Below are positions 23,462 through 35,192 of a stretch of 64,000 nt of DNA, piece by piece. The stretch comes from Primula veris (taxonomy: Eukaryota; Streptophyta; Magnoliopsida; Ericales; Primulaceae): assembly GCA_963682055.1 (NCBI GenBank), contig OY821741.1, positions 20,451,211 to 20,515,210 of the forward strand. Direction: 5' to 3'. The number at the start of each line of letters is the position of its first letter. Positions within the stretch are counted from its first letter, which is position 1. Below the pieces are notes generated by a model, which saw only the letters and a program-made list of their open reading frames with translations, searched no databases and was not told the DNA's origin. A program made the translations under genes and the position numbers.

Positions 23462-24172
23462 CAGTGCCGTCTCCAGCATTTTGGAGAACTAAAGCCGATC
23501 AAAAAAATGGGCCCTAAATATAAAGATTACTTTAACCATTAAAATATATAAAAAAACACCCGAATTGATAATTTACTCTTTTTCCAACTATGTTTTAAGT
23601 AAATAATATGGCACAACCGCACCTGATAAATTATCAGAATAAATTATTAAATCAATCATTTACACAAAATTGAGAATAAATATACCAAATTAAAATATTA
23701 ATTTAAAATCACCAAATTTAGTTATCTAAATCATCCCAAAAAGTTCATGAGTCATAGGCCATATGAATAAACCAGATTCTTTTTTGTTGTACTATTTTTT
23801 TTAGGTTAGCCTAACCTAGTTTTTTTTGGGCTATTCGATCAAAAAAAATCTCTTCCAAGATTTAACAAAAATTATGGAAACATTACTACGTAGAATTGCC
23901 TACATACATTCCTCGATAACACGAGTAGTTAAAAAAAGAAACAAATTTCAATGCGATTACGGTACGTTATTTTAGATTAACACAATCATAAATCCGGTAA
24001 ATGTGTGTCAGCCACTAAAAACCCAACACCTATTAATGAACCTAAAATAACTACTAGCCTAAAATTAATTTTAAATTAAAACTAAATTCATAAAAAAATA
24101 AAAAAATGGGATGCTATAATTTTGGTGGCCCCAATTTTATGCTTTTTAAATTTGGCTCTCCAGCCGATCCTG
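23462..24172. mobile_element. hAT-like non-autonomous DNA transposon, copy 1
   Basis: Ends are CAGTGCCGTCTCCAGC at the left and, inverted, CAGGATCGGCTGGAGAGCC at the right. Immediate 8-bp flanks are ATTGACTA (23454-23461) and ATTGAGTA (24173-24180), a target-site duplication with one mismatch. An 8-bp TSD and CAG-type ends fit the hAT superfamily. The 711 bp between contain GGGCCC near the left end and GGCCCC near the right but no transposase frame. The A' copy has lost its right end. Confidence 0.65.
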
Positions 24173-24180
24173 ATTGAGTA

Positions 24181-24844
24181 AGTTGAGTTGTGCAAGTGGT
24201 TGTGACATTAGTAAATCCTGCATGTGATCATAATTCAATCATTTCCACTATTGAGTGTGATTATTATCAAATATAACTTTAGATTCTTCATGTTCTATTT
24301 TAATATCAGTTATTTATTCATGTTTATTACTAAGGAAAGAAAAAAAGTATCTTGTTATAATTTTTTCTGGTAAATCACTTATTAGCCAATGATCGCATAT
24401 AGCTTGCTTTATGTTTTCCCTTACCATATCATATTCGTCTTCGTTGTCTTCATCTACTTCCTCCATTTTTCTCATAGCTACATAAAAATTGTAAATTTAC
24501 TTACTACTTTTGAATTTCTTCTAATGAAAAGAACTCAGGTTTAAAGTTGTGAGGAAAAAAATGAGGATATGTTCCTTTATATAGAGAAATGTGTCATGAA
24601 GTCTAGGGTTGGAAAGGACAATAATTATTTTTTCAAAGATGCGGCGCCATTGTCCGTATAAAGTGTTTACTTTTAGGGTTATAATAACAAGAATTGCAAC
24701 GTGGCCCATTGGTAATGTTACCTGACCCCGATTGGTCCTTGAATTAATGTAATTCAGCTGGTGAATCACACGATATTGAACCATATTAATTTGATATATA
24801 TATTTATCTGCAATCAATGTTGTTCTTGCCTTATTTGGGATAAT
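24181..24844. other. Non-coding spacer
   Basis: AT-rich DNA shared with about 47320-47972. The short - strand frame at 24521-24817 has no recognisable domain and is not maintained as one frame in A'. I see no feature. Confidence 0.5.
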
Positions 24845-25807
24845 ATCACTTTAGTTCCCTGAGTTTTGGGTTATATTTACTTTAGTGACCTGACTTTCAA
24901 AAATGTTGAATTGGTGACCCATGTTTCACATATACTTTGATTTAATGACCTCCTGAACTTTGCAAGTTTTAAACAATTGCAATACATCCCACTTAGTTTA
25001 AAAATTAATAAAATAGACACCGATTTGTTGAAAATGACAAAATTAACTCTTTAATTTTATAATTTTTATAAAACACACGTTTTACAATAAGCAAACTTTT
25101 CTTTATAATAAGTACAATTTTAGACATAATTTTTGTTCTTTTCAAAAAGGTTTTAATCTGTAAAAAAATTGTTTTAATCACTAAAAATTACACTACATCC
25201 GTAAATAATTTTTGATAATTAAAGAAAAGTGTACGGATTAATATTAAAAATTGTCTGGTAAGTTACAGAAAATTATTAAAGAAAATTACACGGAGTTATC
25301 GCACGTAAAATTTTACGTTTCCATGACTTCAGCATGAAGTTATACTATTTTTTTTGTAACAAAAAGGTTCACAAAAAGAAAAATTGGCAAACCAGACTAT
25401 CAAATATTCAAGATACGCGTAATGTAATTTTCTTTAATATAAACAGTAAAATTTTCTTTAATTGCAAATTGTCGTGTTTATTTTGTTGGAAAAATTGTAT
25501 TCAAAGTCATTTTTTTAAAAAAAATTATGTCTAAAATTGTATTTATTATAAAAAAAAGTTTGCTTATTGGAAAACGTGTGTTTTACAAAAATTGTAAAAT
25601 TAAAGGGTTAATTGTCATTTTCCACAAATCGGTGTCTATTTTATTAATTTTTTAACTAAGTGGGTTGTATTGCAATTGTTTAAAACTTGTGAAGTTTAGG
25701 AAGTCACTAAATCAAAGTATATGTGAAACCTGGATTACCAATTCAACATTTTTGAAAGTCAGGTCACTGAAGTAAATATGACCCAAAACTCAGGGCATTA
25801 AAGTGAT
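24845..25807. mobile_element. Long-TIR (foldback or MULE-like) non-autonomous element, copy 1
   Basis: About 320 bp at each end are inverted copies. Left starts ATCACTTTAGTTCCCTGAG (24845); right ends, inverted, ATCACTTTAATGCCCTGAG (25807). Inner matching blocks include GACCTGACTTTCAAAAATG, AAACAATTGCAATACA and AAGCAAACTTTTCTT. The central part (about 25170-25480) is unique and AT-rich without a transposase. Long terminal repeats suggest a Mutator-like or foldback element, but no 9-bp duplication was found at the flanks. The second copy is at 47973-48939. Confidence 0.65.
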
Positions 25808-26354
25808 ATTCTTTAGTCTAAATAACATTTGTGCGGGCAGTTTTGAGAGCTTGATTTTGTAAAATTTTATCAAGGATCATAACTAATCGCGAGAAATGGC
25901 CGGGGTTTTTATTCAATAAACACTTCATACTAAGTGAACTACCTGAATTGGATTGTTTCTATAAAGAACATCATAATTGGTGGTTTATGTGCACAACCGT
26001 ATGCACCTTATCATACTATTGAAACACGCGGTGATATCAAATTAAATAACTGAATAAGATTTGTCAGCAAAGAAATAAACCATTCACATAAATAACATTT
26101 AAAAATGACCGAATCACGGGTAAAAGAAATTTAAAATGTTTTCGATATGAAGGAATATATATCAACTGATTAAGATCGATATAAAAATCTGCCTCAAGAA
26201 TAAGCAGATATCAAACGAAAGAAGATAAAATAATTTTAATTTTTTTTCAAGCATGAAAAGAATCCCTATGAATGCTGATACGAGTAGAGCCTACATTATT
26301 GAGGGAAATTGCAATATCCTAGAATTGGAAGGAAATAGTATATTAGTAGAAAAT
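25808..26354. other. Non-coding flank of the - strand host copia
   Basis: No gene is seen. The part 26060-26354 is the reverse complement of 4143-4520. The part 25808-26197 is also present at the right end of A' (48940-49313), where it stops and the second + copia begins. Confidence 0.7.
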
Positions 26355-26536
26355 TTTAGGTTTACAGAATTGTATTGTACATATATTCCAATGAATGATA
26401 ATGATACAATTTATAGAATAATATACAAGATAGAATAGGAAATGAAATATGTAAATATTGTCTTCCTAATTAGAGAAAACATATATAGAAACATTGAAGT
26501 GTACAATCCCAGATTAGTAGGGATATAATCTCAACA
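26355..26536 (-). mobile_element. 3' LTR of the inverted host copia fragment
   Basis: A 182-bp LTR matching 3960-4142 in reverse complement: TGTTGAGATTATAT starts at 26536 on the - strand. It differs by scattered substitutions, and its inner end reads CCTAAA instead of CCTACA. It sits directly downstream of the RNase H fragment in element orientation. Confidence 0.88.
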
Positions 26537-27343
26537 CTCTTCGTCAAGTTGGGGCGTAGATGTCACACAAACCCAACTTATCTCGGAACTTTCAGAACAC
26601 TCGATTTGAAACAACTTTCGTTAACATGTCAGACAACTGGTCCTAAAATCGTATCTTAGGCAACTCCAGAAATTTTTCATCCAACTTCTCCTTAATGAAA
26701 AATCTGCCTACCTCTATATGCTTTGTTCGATCATGTTGAACTGGATTACTGGCGATATCACATGCTGCTTTACTGTCACAATATAGTCGAATTGGTTGTC
26801 AAGGTTCATAACCCAAGTCATTAATAGAAGTCGCAGCTACAATATTTTGCATAATCCAATGGACAGACCTCTTAAATAGGCATCTGCACTTGAACGAGCA
26901 ACAACGCTTTGCTTCTTGCTTTTCCACATAACAAGGTTACCGCCAACAAAGGTAAAGTAACCAAACGTTGATCGTCTATCATCTATAGCTCTAGCCCAAA
27001 CGGCATCAGTGTATGCATCTATGTTTTGATGACTTACATTTTTTGTAAAAAAAATTCCTTTTCCCAGAGCAGGTTTTAGGTACCTCAGAATTTGAGTAAC
27101 TGCATCCATATGTTTCTCGCCAGGATTATGCATAAACTGGCTAACGATACTCAATACGTATGCCAAGTCTGGCCATGTGTGCACTAAGTACATCAATTTT
27201 CTTACAAACCTTTGATATCTTTCCTTATTGGTCGGTACTTGGTTAGACTCTACACATAACTTTAAACCTTCTTCTATGGGTGTTTCCATCAGATGACAAT
27301 CTGACATGCCAGTTTCTCGCAATAGATCTAATGTATAATACAC
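26537..27343 (-). pseudogene. Host copia RNase H and C-terminal RT fragment, inverted copy
   Basis: The - strand reads LDLLRETGMSDCHLMETPIE, KLCVESNQVPTNKERYQR, LRYLKPALGKGIFF, DDRRSTFGYFTFVGGNLVMW and SVVARSSADAYL, the same order as 3195-3700 on the + strand but with an open frame from 27343 to 26837 where copy 1 has stops. Beyond 26837 it degenerates to the LTR. The upstream RT, integrase and gag are absent: homology ends near 27338, close to the gypsy remnant. It is a truncated fragment. Confidence 0.88.
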
Positions 27344-27370
27344 ACAAAGTGCCCTGACACAAAAAGTTGA

Positions 27371-27939
27371 TATAGAACCGCGACCCGTTACCTATAAAGA
27401 GATGGGAACCTTGGTATATGAAGACGCCACAAACAGTTATGGACTGCCGAATGATAAGTCGGGGTGAACGCCACAAGGTAGAACCTTGATAAGTTGGAAA
27501 AGTTCAATGAAGAACCAAAGAGAAATCTCTCATTATATTTTATCCAAATCTAATTTACAATGCCACGAAATGGCTCTTATTTATACTTGGAACAAGCCTC
27601 CAAGCATTTGAAAAGTCTTAGAAAAACATTAAATAACATAGGTTCAAAGTATGATTGACCTATGACCTTCTAACTTACTTAACTACTTCAAATTCAGCAA
27701 TATAATAGTAAATACAATGCATTTAGGTTGAACAACTCAAGAATGAATTTAAAGCTTCGATTATTTTATTCCCCTTGAGTTGTAGTTCATGAATCCATGT
27801 AATAGATGTAAAAAATCTGCCACCGTGCATTAATATCTTTGATGATTCATACCCTTTATAATCAAGCACTAATAACCATGAAATTATCCTTAGAGTAGTT
27901 TCTTGAATAGCCCCAATCTGATTCACCAAGTGTTGGGCT
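27371..27939 (-). mobile_element. 3' LTR (terminal repeat) of the Ty3/gypsy remnant
   Basis: About 569 bp repeated directly at 31915-32486. Shared marks are CCCGTTACCTATAAAGAG, AGATAAGTCGGGGTGAA-type sequence, CAATGCCACGAAATGG, CTTATTTATACTTGG and CACCAAGTGTTGGGCT at the outer end. The element is on the - strand, since pol reads toward this repeat, so this is its 3' LTR. Boundaries are set by where the two repeats stop matching and may be off by a few bases, as no clean TG...CA was fixed. Confidence 0.75.
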
Positions 27940-27981
27940 TCGTTTGAGCTTGTCTTAAGTTTCGATTTTCCCATAATCAGC

Positions 27982-29691
27982 CTATATGTTATGTATTAAC
28001 ATGTTTAGCGCTTCTTGGAACCTTTTATCTTTTGATCTTGTTATTGGTCTGATAGAAACTTGAAATGAATTTCTAGGTATAGGAACCATGATCACATCAG
28101 ACTCCCTCTCTTGAAAAATATTTGTCCTCAAATCGGAACCTGCGAAAAAACAAGATAAGTTAGAGTCATCAAAGTTTTCACTAACATCATGGTTACCTTG
28201 GTACTTCGTTTTGCCTTCGATCTCTTTAAGCATGAAAATTTTCTCTTCATTTATTAGTAGAAAGCTAGGCATTGTTGGGGTATACCATCCTTGCATCAAA
28301 CCTATATCTCCTGGCTTGAACACAACTTTCTAAAACTCATTTTCAAATTCGAAAATCAAATTGTTCATTTTTTACGTTAAAGTTCTTTCGATCCTTTTCA
28401 TGAATCTATTGATTTATAAACTCAACACTCATTTTGACAACAAATCTGCCATAATCAACGATAGAAAATATAGTTAACTCTAATGAAGCTGAAGGATTCA
28501 AACCACAAACAAACCTAGAAGGATGGTACCTATCACATGAATATTTAACATGCTCCAAATACCCTTTCCACGTACTCAAATTGTTTTGAATTATATCATG
28601 TGACAAGCTAGTTAAATTCACATGAACTAAATTTGTTGGATCATCAGTTTCGAGGTAACAAGTGATAGAAAACAATAACTTACGTACTAACTTACACCAA
28701 AAATAATAACAAAACTAGCTTAATAACTTTGTGTTTTTGTTCAAAGAAATATTTTTCGACTTGTAATGCATTTTTAAAATTTCTTTAAAGAGTAAAATAG
28801 CATCACAAGTGGCTTTATTACAAGATATAGCATAAACAGCCCTACAAAGTCTATCAACCACCCGAAAAGCAAATTCCACATGGCATGCTTCAAACACAAT
28901 TTTACTTTTAGATTTAGTTAAGCCTAACACATGAACAATATAAATAACAAGCAAAGCCCTTAGCAATGAATATGAAACTTGAGGTTTCATTTTAAATTTG
29001 GCATGCTTATAGGTAACAATTTTCCTACCAACTTTGTGCAAAGTATTTCCTTTAATACGGTAGAGTAAAACCAGCTTATAGCCACAATAAGTAAACTTCT
29101 TGAGATAAGAACACAAATTTTCAAATATCAAAAGCTCGAAAATCATATTTGAAAGCTCAATATCATATTTTAAGCGTTTGTTGTAGAACATATTCTTTTC
29201 AATGTATGCAAATAATTAGGAACATTAATTAACTCAAATAGTCTAGCAAACATATATACATGTAAAGCAACTAGTGTCTTAGAAACACCAAAGTGTCCTA
29301 TTACATCAGAACCATGAGCTACTCTAACAAACAAATCAGATGATAAACAACTAATGTCATTCAATTCATGCGTTTTGAACAATAACGAGTCTTACCGATT
29401 AAGGTGTTCAATTTCTACTTTGTCAAAATAACCGAGTATAGTTGCAAAATAAGAATCATCAATATATATATCCTTAATGTATCAAAAACCATGTAATTGT
29501 CCAACTAAATTTGAATGCAACGTATACCTTTTCGAGAGCGCATCAGCCACTACATTCTTCTTACCTCTCTTATACGTGATTACAAAAGAAAATGTATCGA
29601 TGAACTTCACCCATATGACATGTCTTTTGTTCAGTTTTTGTTTACCTCGTAGGTGCTTTAGTGTGTCATAACCATAGTGAATCACGAACAT
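27982..29691 (-). pseudogene. Ty3/gypsy pol remnant: RNase H tail, integrase, C-terminus
   Basis: Reading the - strand from 29691: [20 protein letters not shown] and [11 protein letters not shown] are the RNase H tail. The integrase zinc-binding part at 29382-29170 retains HGSDVIGHFGVSKTL. A degenerate core at 29191-28715 retains VVDRL and SIS-like spacing. Then comes LSTWKGYLEHVKYSCDR (28675-28406), and finally the C-terminal region 28323-27982 ending RPITRSKDKRFQEALNML, characteristic of gypsy polyproteins just before the 3' LTR. The frames are separated by stops and shifts, and several catalytic positions are gone. No activity is possible. Confidence 0.85.
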
Positions 29692-29709
29692 CTTAGGCCA
29701 AGAATAGTG

Positions 29710-30059
29710 TTACCAAGTCTCCAATGCCCTCGCTAATGCATATAACTTCTCATCGTATGTTGGATAATTTAAAGCTGCCCAGGTTAGATTTTCACTAAAG
29801 TATGCAATAGGACATCCTCTTCGCATTAGAACAGCTCCAACACATTGTTCGTAGGTTACGTAACGACCAATTTCAATGAAGTACTCCACCTGGATATGCT
29901 TCTTACCCTCCTTGCGTTGACAAGTCTGAATTCCAATTCCCTCTTTCGCCTTAACAAGGTGTTCGATCCCCTTAAATTGTCGCAGCCCAATAGCAATCTC
30001 TCGGGAAATTAAGTCTTCACCACCCTGTAATAGATAAAGAAAAACACTAGAAAAACAAA
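29710..30059 (-). pseudogene. Ty3/gypsy RNase H domain fragment
   Basis: The - strand reads [20 protein letters not shown] and [20 protein letters not shown], the RT-connection/RNase H region of gypsy elements. It begins abruptly at about 30059, beside a pyrimidine-rich tract. The whole RT palm with its YxDD motif, expected between protease and this point, is missing. Confidence 0.85.
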
Positions 30060-30240
30060 TGCTCACTTTTGTTCTCTATTTTCTTTCCTCTCCAAGAAAC
30101 ACTTTTTTTCCCTCTCCTTTCTTTCTATTTTCATCTCAGATATTTTTAAGATGTCACTCTCATTCTTTTCAATCTTGTTTTTCTTTTCGCTCTCATTTTT
30201 TTCTTTACTTTTTTATTTTTTTTCATTTTCTTTTAATCTC
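30060..30240. repeat. Pyrimidine-rich low-complexity tract at the site of the missing gypsy RT
   Basis: On the + strand this is almost entirely C and T (TTTCTTT, CTCTCC, TTTTTCTTT). It sits exactly between the protease-region frame and the RNase H fragment, where about 1 kb of RT coding sequence would be expected. Confidence 0.8.
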
Positions 30241-31138
30241 ATTCGATCTTCGTACACCTGATTTGGTGTTAAAGGAACAATACTAAGTTGTTTTTCTTTG
30301 AATACGAAGGAGTAGGTATTGATTGAATCGTCATGTTTCACCCTTCGATCAAACAACAATGGTTTTCCCAAGAGAATATGCGCCACCTGCATTGGAGCCA
30401 CATCACATAAAACGTCATCCTTATATCTCCCTATTGAACACACCAAAACCTGTATATTGATCAGAACTTTGTCATAATCATTTGTCAATTGTAACATATA
30501 AGGATTAGGGTGTTTTGAAATTTGTCAATTTAGTTTTTCGACCATAATACTACTAGCCACATTAGTACAACTCTCGCCTTCGATTATCATGCTAGACACC
30601 TTAGCATTAACATAGCATATAGTATGAAAGTAGTTGTCAACTTGTAATTCCAGATGTCTCTTAATTGGTCCATCTAGCTCGTTGGTTATAAAATTAATTT
30701 CCACCTCAACCACATCATCTTCAACATCCTTAACAAGCTCATGATCAGATTCACTTTTAGTAACAACACCATTATTTGGGCATATAATATCATCAAGCTT
30801 TCTTCCAAAATCTTTGAAACATTCATCAAATATTTTTTCATAATCTTGAGTTTTAGTTTTACCTTCGTCTGAAGTGAGTCGCTCCGTTATGTACTTTGAG
30901 ATCTGAACCTTAGGCTTGGAATTATGTTCATGAAACCCTTCATTTTTACTTTTCCCTTTCTTTGGTTGGACTCTTCGCCTTTCATGCATGCTAGGGACCT
31001 TTTGTCACTGTTTTTTAGGTGTGTTTCGTAGCCCATCGATTCATTTGTTTAGTCGCTCGAAATCAGTCCTAATCATTCTTCGTATCTCACCAATCATGGC
31101 CTCCATTTGTAATTTCATTTCAGTCTCTTCCGAATCCA
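30213..31138 (-). pseudogene. Ty3/gypsy gag-protease remnant
   Basis: A gag-like start at 31138 reads MDSEETEMKLQMEAMIGEIR and then FERLNK. After stops the frame resumes at 30989 with MHERRRVQPKKGKSK and runs to 30525, with ESCTNVASSIMVEKLN, the region around the aspartic protease site. The next piece (30497-30213) has DVAPMQVAHILLGKPLLFDR and LTPNQVYEDR, the protease-to-RT linker of plant gypsy elements. The central gag domain (retrotrans_gag and zinc knuckle) appears deleted between the start and the basic region. Confidence 0.8.
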
Positions 31139-31139
31139 T

Positions 31140-31914
31140 TCGAACTTGTTTTCACTGCAAAAATATGTTAGAATAAAAATTAAATAGACCTCACATGCTC
31201 GCTCACGTGTTTAAACTCAGAAATGTGCATTCATCGCTCGTGTATCACTCAAATTGGCTTTTACCCTCAAGTGATCTCACACACTCTGCCTTTTTCTCCT
31301 CAAATATAAACTCACACACTCAGCCTTACCCACTCTTAATTTGTTTCCTCTATAGGTTCTCTATGAACTTATTAAACCACAAGATTTTCCTCGTATCGTT
31401 TATATAAGCGAAGTAGTTAGTGACCAGAATTTTCTTTTAAAGTATGGGGATTACTAAAACACTTGATGGACTGTATTTAGTGATGGATATTAAAATGACT
31501 CAAATAAAAAAACTTGACAATTCTCTTTCTTTTTCATTTTTTTGTTGGCACTTCTATTTTTTGAGCTCTCTTAGAATCTGATTTTTTTATTTTCTTTTGA
31601 TCCTTTTTCTATTTTTTTTTATATCACTTTTATTTGTATCTTTGTTTTTTTTTTCAATGAGGATAACAAAGATCAACAACGAAATATAAATGACTCTTTT
31701 CTTTGTATACAACTTATTAGAACTCAATAAAGCAAAAAAAAAATGTGAATACTTTTTTTTTACAATATCTTATCAGGTTTATAACGATCAAACTAAAGAC
31801 CACGACCCGTCACCTATAAAGAGGTGGGAATCTTGGTATGATTAGCTCATATTACAATACTAAAGACCGTAACCCATCACCTATAAAGAGGTGTGAACCT
31901 TGGTATGATTAGTT
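31140..31914. repeat. Gypsy leader with low-complexity DNA and imperfect 5' repeats
   Basis: T-rich runs fill 31500-31780. From about 31797 to 31970 the block CCCGTCACCTATAAAGAGG, with GGGAACCTTGGT nearby, occurs three times (near 31806, 31868 and 31930). The last belongs to the LTR. The 3' LTR has only one, so the 5' side carries a local expansion. No gene is seen. Confidence 0.65.
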
Positions 31915-32486
31915 TGCTATGGAACCACCACCCGTCACCTATAAAGAGGTGGGAACTTTGGTACGTGATGACGCCACAAACTGTTATGGATTACCGAAAG
32001 ATAAGTCGGGGTGAATGCCACAAGGTAGAATCTTGATAAGTTCGAAAAGTTCAATGAAGAACCAAAGAGAAAACCCTCAATATATTTTATCCAAATCTAA
32101 TTTACAATGCCACGAAATGGCTCTTATTTATACTTGGAACAAGCCTCCAAGCATTTGAAAAGTCTTAGAAACAAATTAAATAACATAGGTTCAAAGTATG
32201 ATTGACCTATGACCTTCTAACTTACTTAACTACTTCAAATTCAGGAATATAATAGTAAATACAATGCATTTGAGGTTAAAAACTCAAGAATGAGTTTAAA
32301 GCTTGAATTAATTTATGCCCCTTGAGTTGTAATTCATGAATCCATGTAATAGATGTCAAAAATCTGCCACCATACATTAATATCTTTTAAGATTCAGCCC
32401 CTTTATAATCAAGAACTAATAACCACGAAATTATCCTTAGAGTAGTGTCTTGAATAGACACAATCTGATTCACCAGGTGTTGGGCT
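31915..32486 (-). mobile_element. 5' LTR (terminal repeat) of the Ty3/gypsy remnant
   Basis: About 572 bp matching 27371-27939 in direct orientation, upstream of gag in element orientation. Matching ends at GTGTTGGGCT (32486). No primer-binding site was found next to it, which fits the general decay. Confidence 0.75.
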
Positions 32487-34255
32487 AATTTATCCATAAA
32501 CGTTTTATACAAATTTTACCAAAAACCGGTCACTCGACTAATTTTTAGCCAAAAACCGAAACTCTTCCGAAAAACTTTATTTTAAAAAACTGTTACTAAT
32601 TTTATAAATAAAAAGGACCCAATAGATTTGTTTCTAAAGATTTGTTATTTTTGAGTAGTAAAATAATATTTTTGGATCATGAGTTAACTTTTAAAACTTT
32701 GGGGACCAAATAGTTTGCTTCCACAAACTCTCTCAAAATAGTTTGTACATCTTCAATTCAGCCCACTTTGAAAGCAGAAAAACCAAAAACAACAGAGAAA
32801 AGAGAGATTTCAAAGCTTAGGAAGAAGAAGAAGAAACCACGTTAGCGGATTCTTACCGGAAGCATCTCTTCTACGCGCTAAGGTAACGGGGGTTATCCAT
32901 TGTGACTTGACGAGGGTGTATGTTAGGGTTAGGTCTTGCGTTTATTTTAAATTGGGGGTTTTGCCTTTATCTCAATTATGTTCTTAAATTGTTAATTGGG
33001 TTTTATTTGTTATACCTTTAATTCACTTACTTGAATTGTAGAAGTTGAGAAATTAGACTTATTAATTTCGAATTAATGAGATTATGGATGGGTTTGCGTG
33101 TTTTATGAGTTGATTATGTGATATTATAGTTGTTGATGAAATTTGGTAAATTTATGTTGAATAAAGATGAATTGTAGTTTATGCATACAAGGTGTTTGTT
33201 AAAATGCCTGAATGAGATTTATGTTGTTGGACTTGTTTGGCTAGTTGTGAATCTAGCACCTATGCTTATGGGTTTTGTTGAATTACGTTAAAGTGACGTA
33301 TGAGAATGTGATAATTGAATGGTTTAATATTATTGGTCGAGGCCTTGTGATTTATTTATTTGTTAGCAAGGGTCTATGTCTCTTCCTATACCGGGGACAT
33401 AAGACGGCCGAGGGGTATAGGGAATGACTCGTCTTACGGACTGGGGCGAGTGGCGTGAAGAGGTCCTAGTGTGCACTTTTATTATTTTTGTTAGCAATGG
33501 TCTCTGTCTCTTACTATACCGGGGACATAAGATGGCCGAGGGGTATAGGGAATGACTCGTCGTACGGACTGGGGCGAGTGGCGTGAAGAGGTCCAAGTGC
33601 GCACTTTAAATCTAATTTTTGTTAGCAAATGGTCTATGTCTCTTCCTATACCGGGGACATAAGACGGCCGAGGGGTATAGGGAATGACCTACCTTACGGA
33701 CTGAGGTAGGTGGCGTGAGAGGTCCATGTTTGCTATAGATGTGTGTTGAAGTTATTTAGTTTATTTCGTTGTACGATGTTATTTTATTTATTTTTATACA
33801 TTGTTATTGTAGTTGTTGTTGTGAGTTCTTTCATTTATGGGATGGAGTGACGGTATCTTCGTGGTGTCGTCCCGTCTATGTATGTGCGTGGGACTCACCG
33901 TTACAGTTTATTCTTTCAAGTACGACTTAGGTTGGCACATTCGGATAGGAGAATTGGCGAAGTATCGCATGGGCTCAGGGCTTCTTTCCGTTGCTTTCTT
34001 TTCACTTAGACTAGTTTTTGAGGTTGTAGCCTACGGGCAAATTACTTTCATTTGTTATCTTTTATAAATCTTTTAAAACCTTCTTGTCTTGTAGCCGCGT
34101 TTGGCAAACACTTTTTATTTAATTGTTTAATTGTTCCTTTAGCTCGCAAGTCTTTTTCTTTTAAAAGTAAATTTTGTACCAGCAGGTTCTTTTTCCTTTT
34201 GTTTAAAAAGGTCACGCCTTGATGTTCGGGTTTTGCGGGTTTTGGGGCATGACAA
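32487..34255. mobile_element. LTR-like terminal fragment ending in GGGGCATGACA
   Basis: The right end reads TTTTGGGGCATGACA after AAAAAGGTCACGCCTTGATG. It shares the layout of the termini of the 105-bp MITE (TGTCACGCCCC...GGGGTGTGACA). Termini of the TGTCACGCCCC type are common on plant LTR sequences, so this is probably most of a long solo LTR or element end whose left part was lost beside the gypsy element. It holds a GAA-rich stretch (32825-32840) and the triplicated minisatellite. No pol domain was found. Confidence 0.5.
33360..33735. repeat. Minisatellite: three units of about 128-131 bp
   Basis: GTTAGCAA followed by GGTCTATGTCTCTTC recurs with starts at 33362, 33490 and 33621. Each unit contains TATACCGGGGACATAAGA, CGGCCGAGGGGTATAGGG and GGCGTGA. 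It is much more GC-rich than its surroundings. Units 1 and 2 are closest; unit 3 has substitutions such as GACCTACC for GACTCGTC. Confidence 0.92.
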
Positions 34256-34765
34256 AACCCTTTTTAGGTACCTATGAATTATTACAAATGTTTTAATTTT
34301 TACTGTAGTTTCACTAAAAGTATATGTGTCTCAATGTTTTTGGGTAATATTTTACTCAGTAAAAGTATCAAACTTTAAAAATAAATCCTGCGTTTATAAT
34401 TGAATTTATAAAGGTAAACATTTGCTAATGTACATAAAAATGTTCTATTGATTGTTAATATCGTCATTATCATCTATGACTTTCTTGACTTTTTTAATAT
34501 CAAAATAGCATAGCCTAAGCATTTTATGTCATGAGTGGGACTCAAGTACAAAAAGTGTAAGCTTTGCTACGTGTTTATGCTTTTCAATCAGATATAATTA
34601 AAATTTTCACCTATGCGCTTTGAGCCAGTACTTTTTTTCAAAGATGTTATTGCACAAACCCCCTCATTATTATAATGAGTGTAAGCCCCAAGTTGCCCCC
34701 AGTTGCCGCCTGTAAGCCCCCAGTTATGTATTCAGAACTTCAAAGTTTATTTTCTTAGAATACTG
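34256..34765. other. Non-coding spacer
   Basis: AT-rich sequence with a short repeated AAGCCCC/AAGTTGCCCCC motif at 34682-34725. No gene or element boundary was recognised. Confidence 0.5.
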
Positions 34766-35138
34766 TGTTATTGCCAGAGAGATTAAACTATAGCGGGAGG
34801 CCACCTTGAATAGGATAGTTAAGAGGAGTAGTAGTAATAGCAATATAGGCTTAAACTACGAGTGAGTCATTAATTTTGTAAGTCTTAGATATTTATTGTA
34901 ACCTTTCTCAATATTCTAATATGAGCAAGATTCCCAGAAAGTGGACTTGGTCGAACTCCATAATCAAACGTGTTGGGTTCAACCTCTATTTATTCAGTAC
35001 GTATGTGTGTCTGATTAGGCTTAAGTACGAAGATCCATTTTCAATTACAACTGAGAAATAAATTTACTAAAGTTCAGTTATAACTGAAACATGTGTAACT
35101 GCATCTTAGAGTATTAAGACATTTAATTATTTCAATTG
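34766..35138 (+). mobile_element. Possible LTR of a third copia element
   Basis: It starts TGTTATTGCCAGAG and ends near TTTCA (35134), directly before a primer-site-like sequence and a copia gag. No second copy exists in the window to confirm it, so the left boundary is a guess based on the TG start. Confidence 0.35.
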
Positions 35139-35149
35139 TTATCAGAGGT
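35139..35149 (+). promoter_or_regulatory. Primer-binding-site-like sequence of the third copia
   Basis: TTATCAGAGGT is close to the standard TGGTATCAGAG core and lies 44 bp before the gag start at 35193. Confidence 0.5.
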
Positions 35150-35192
35150 ACACATCAAACCTTATTGGTGTGGATCATGTGCTAAAAGAATT

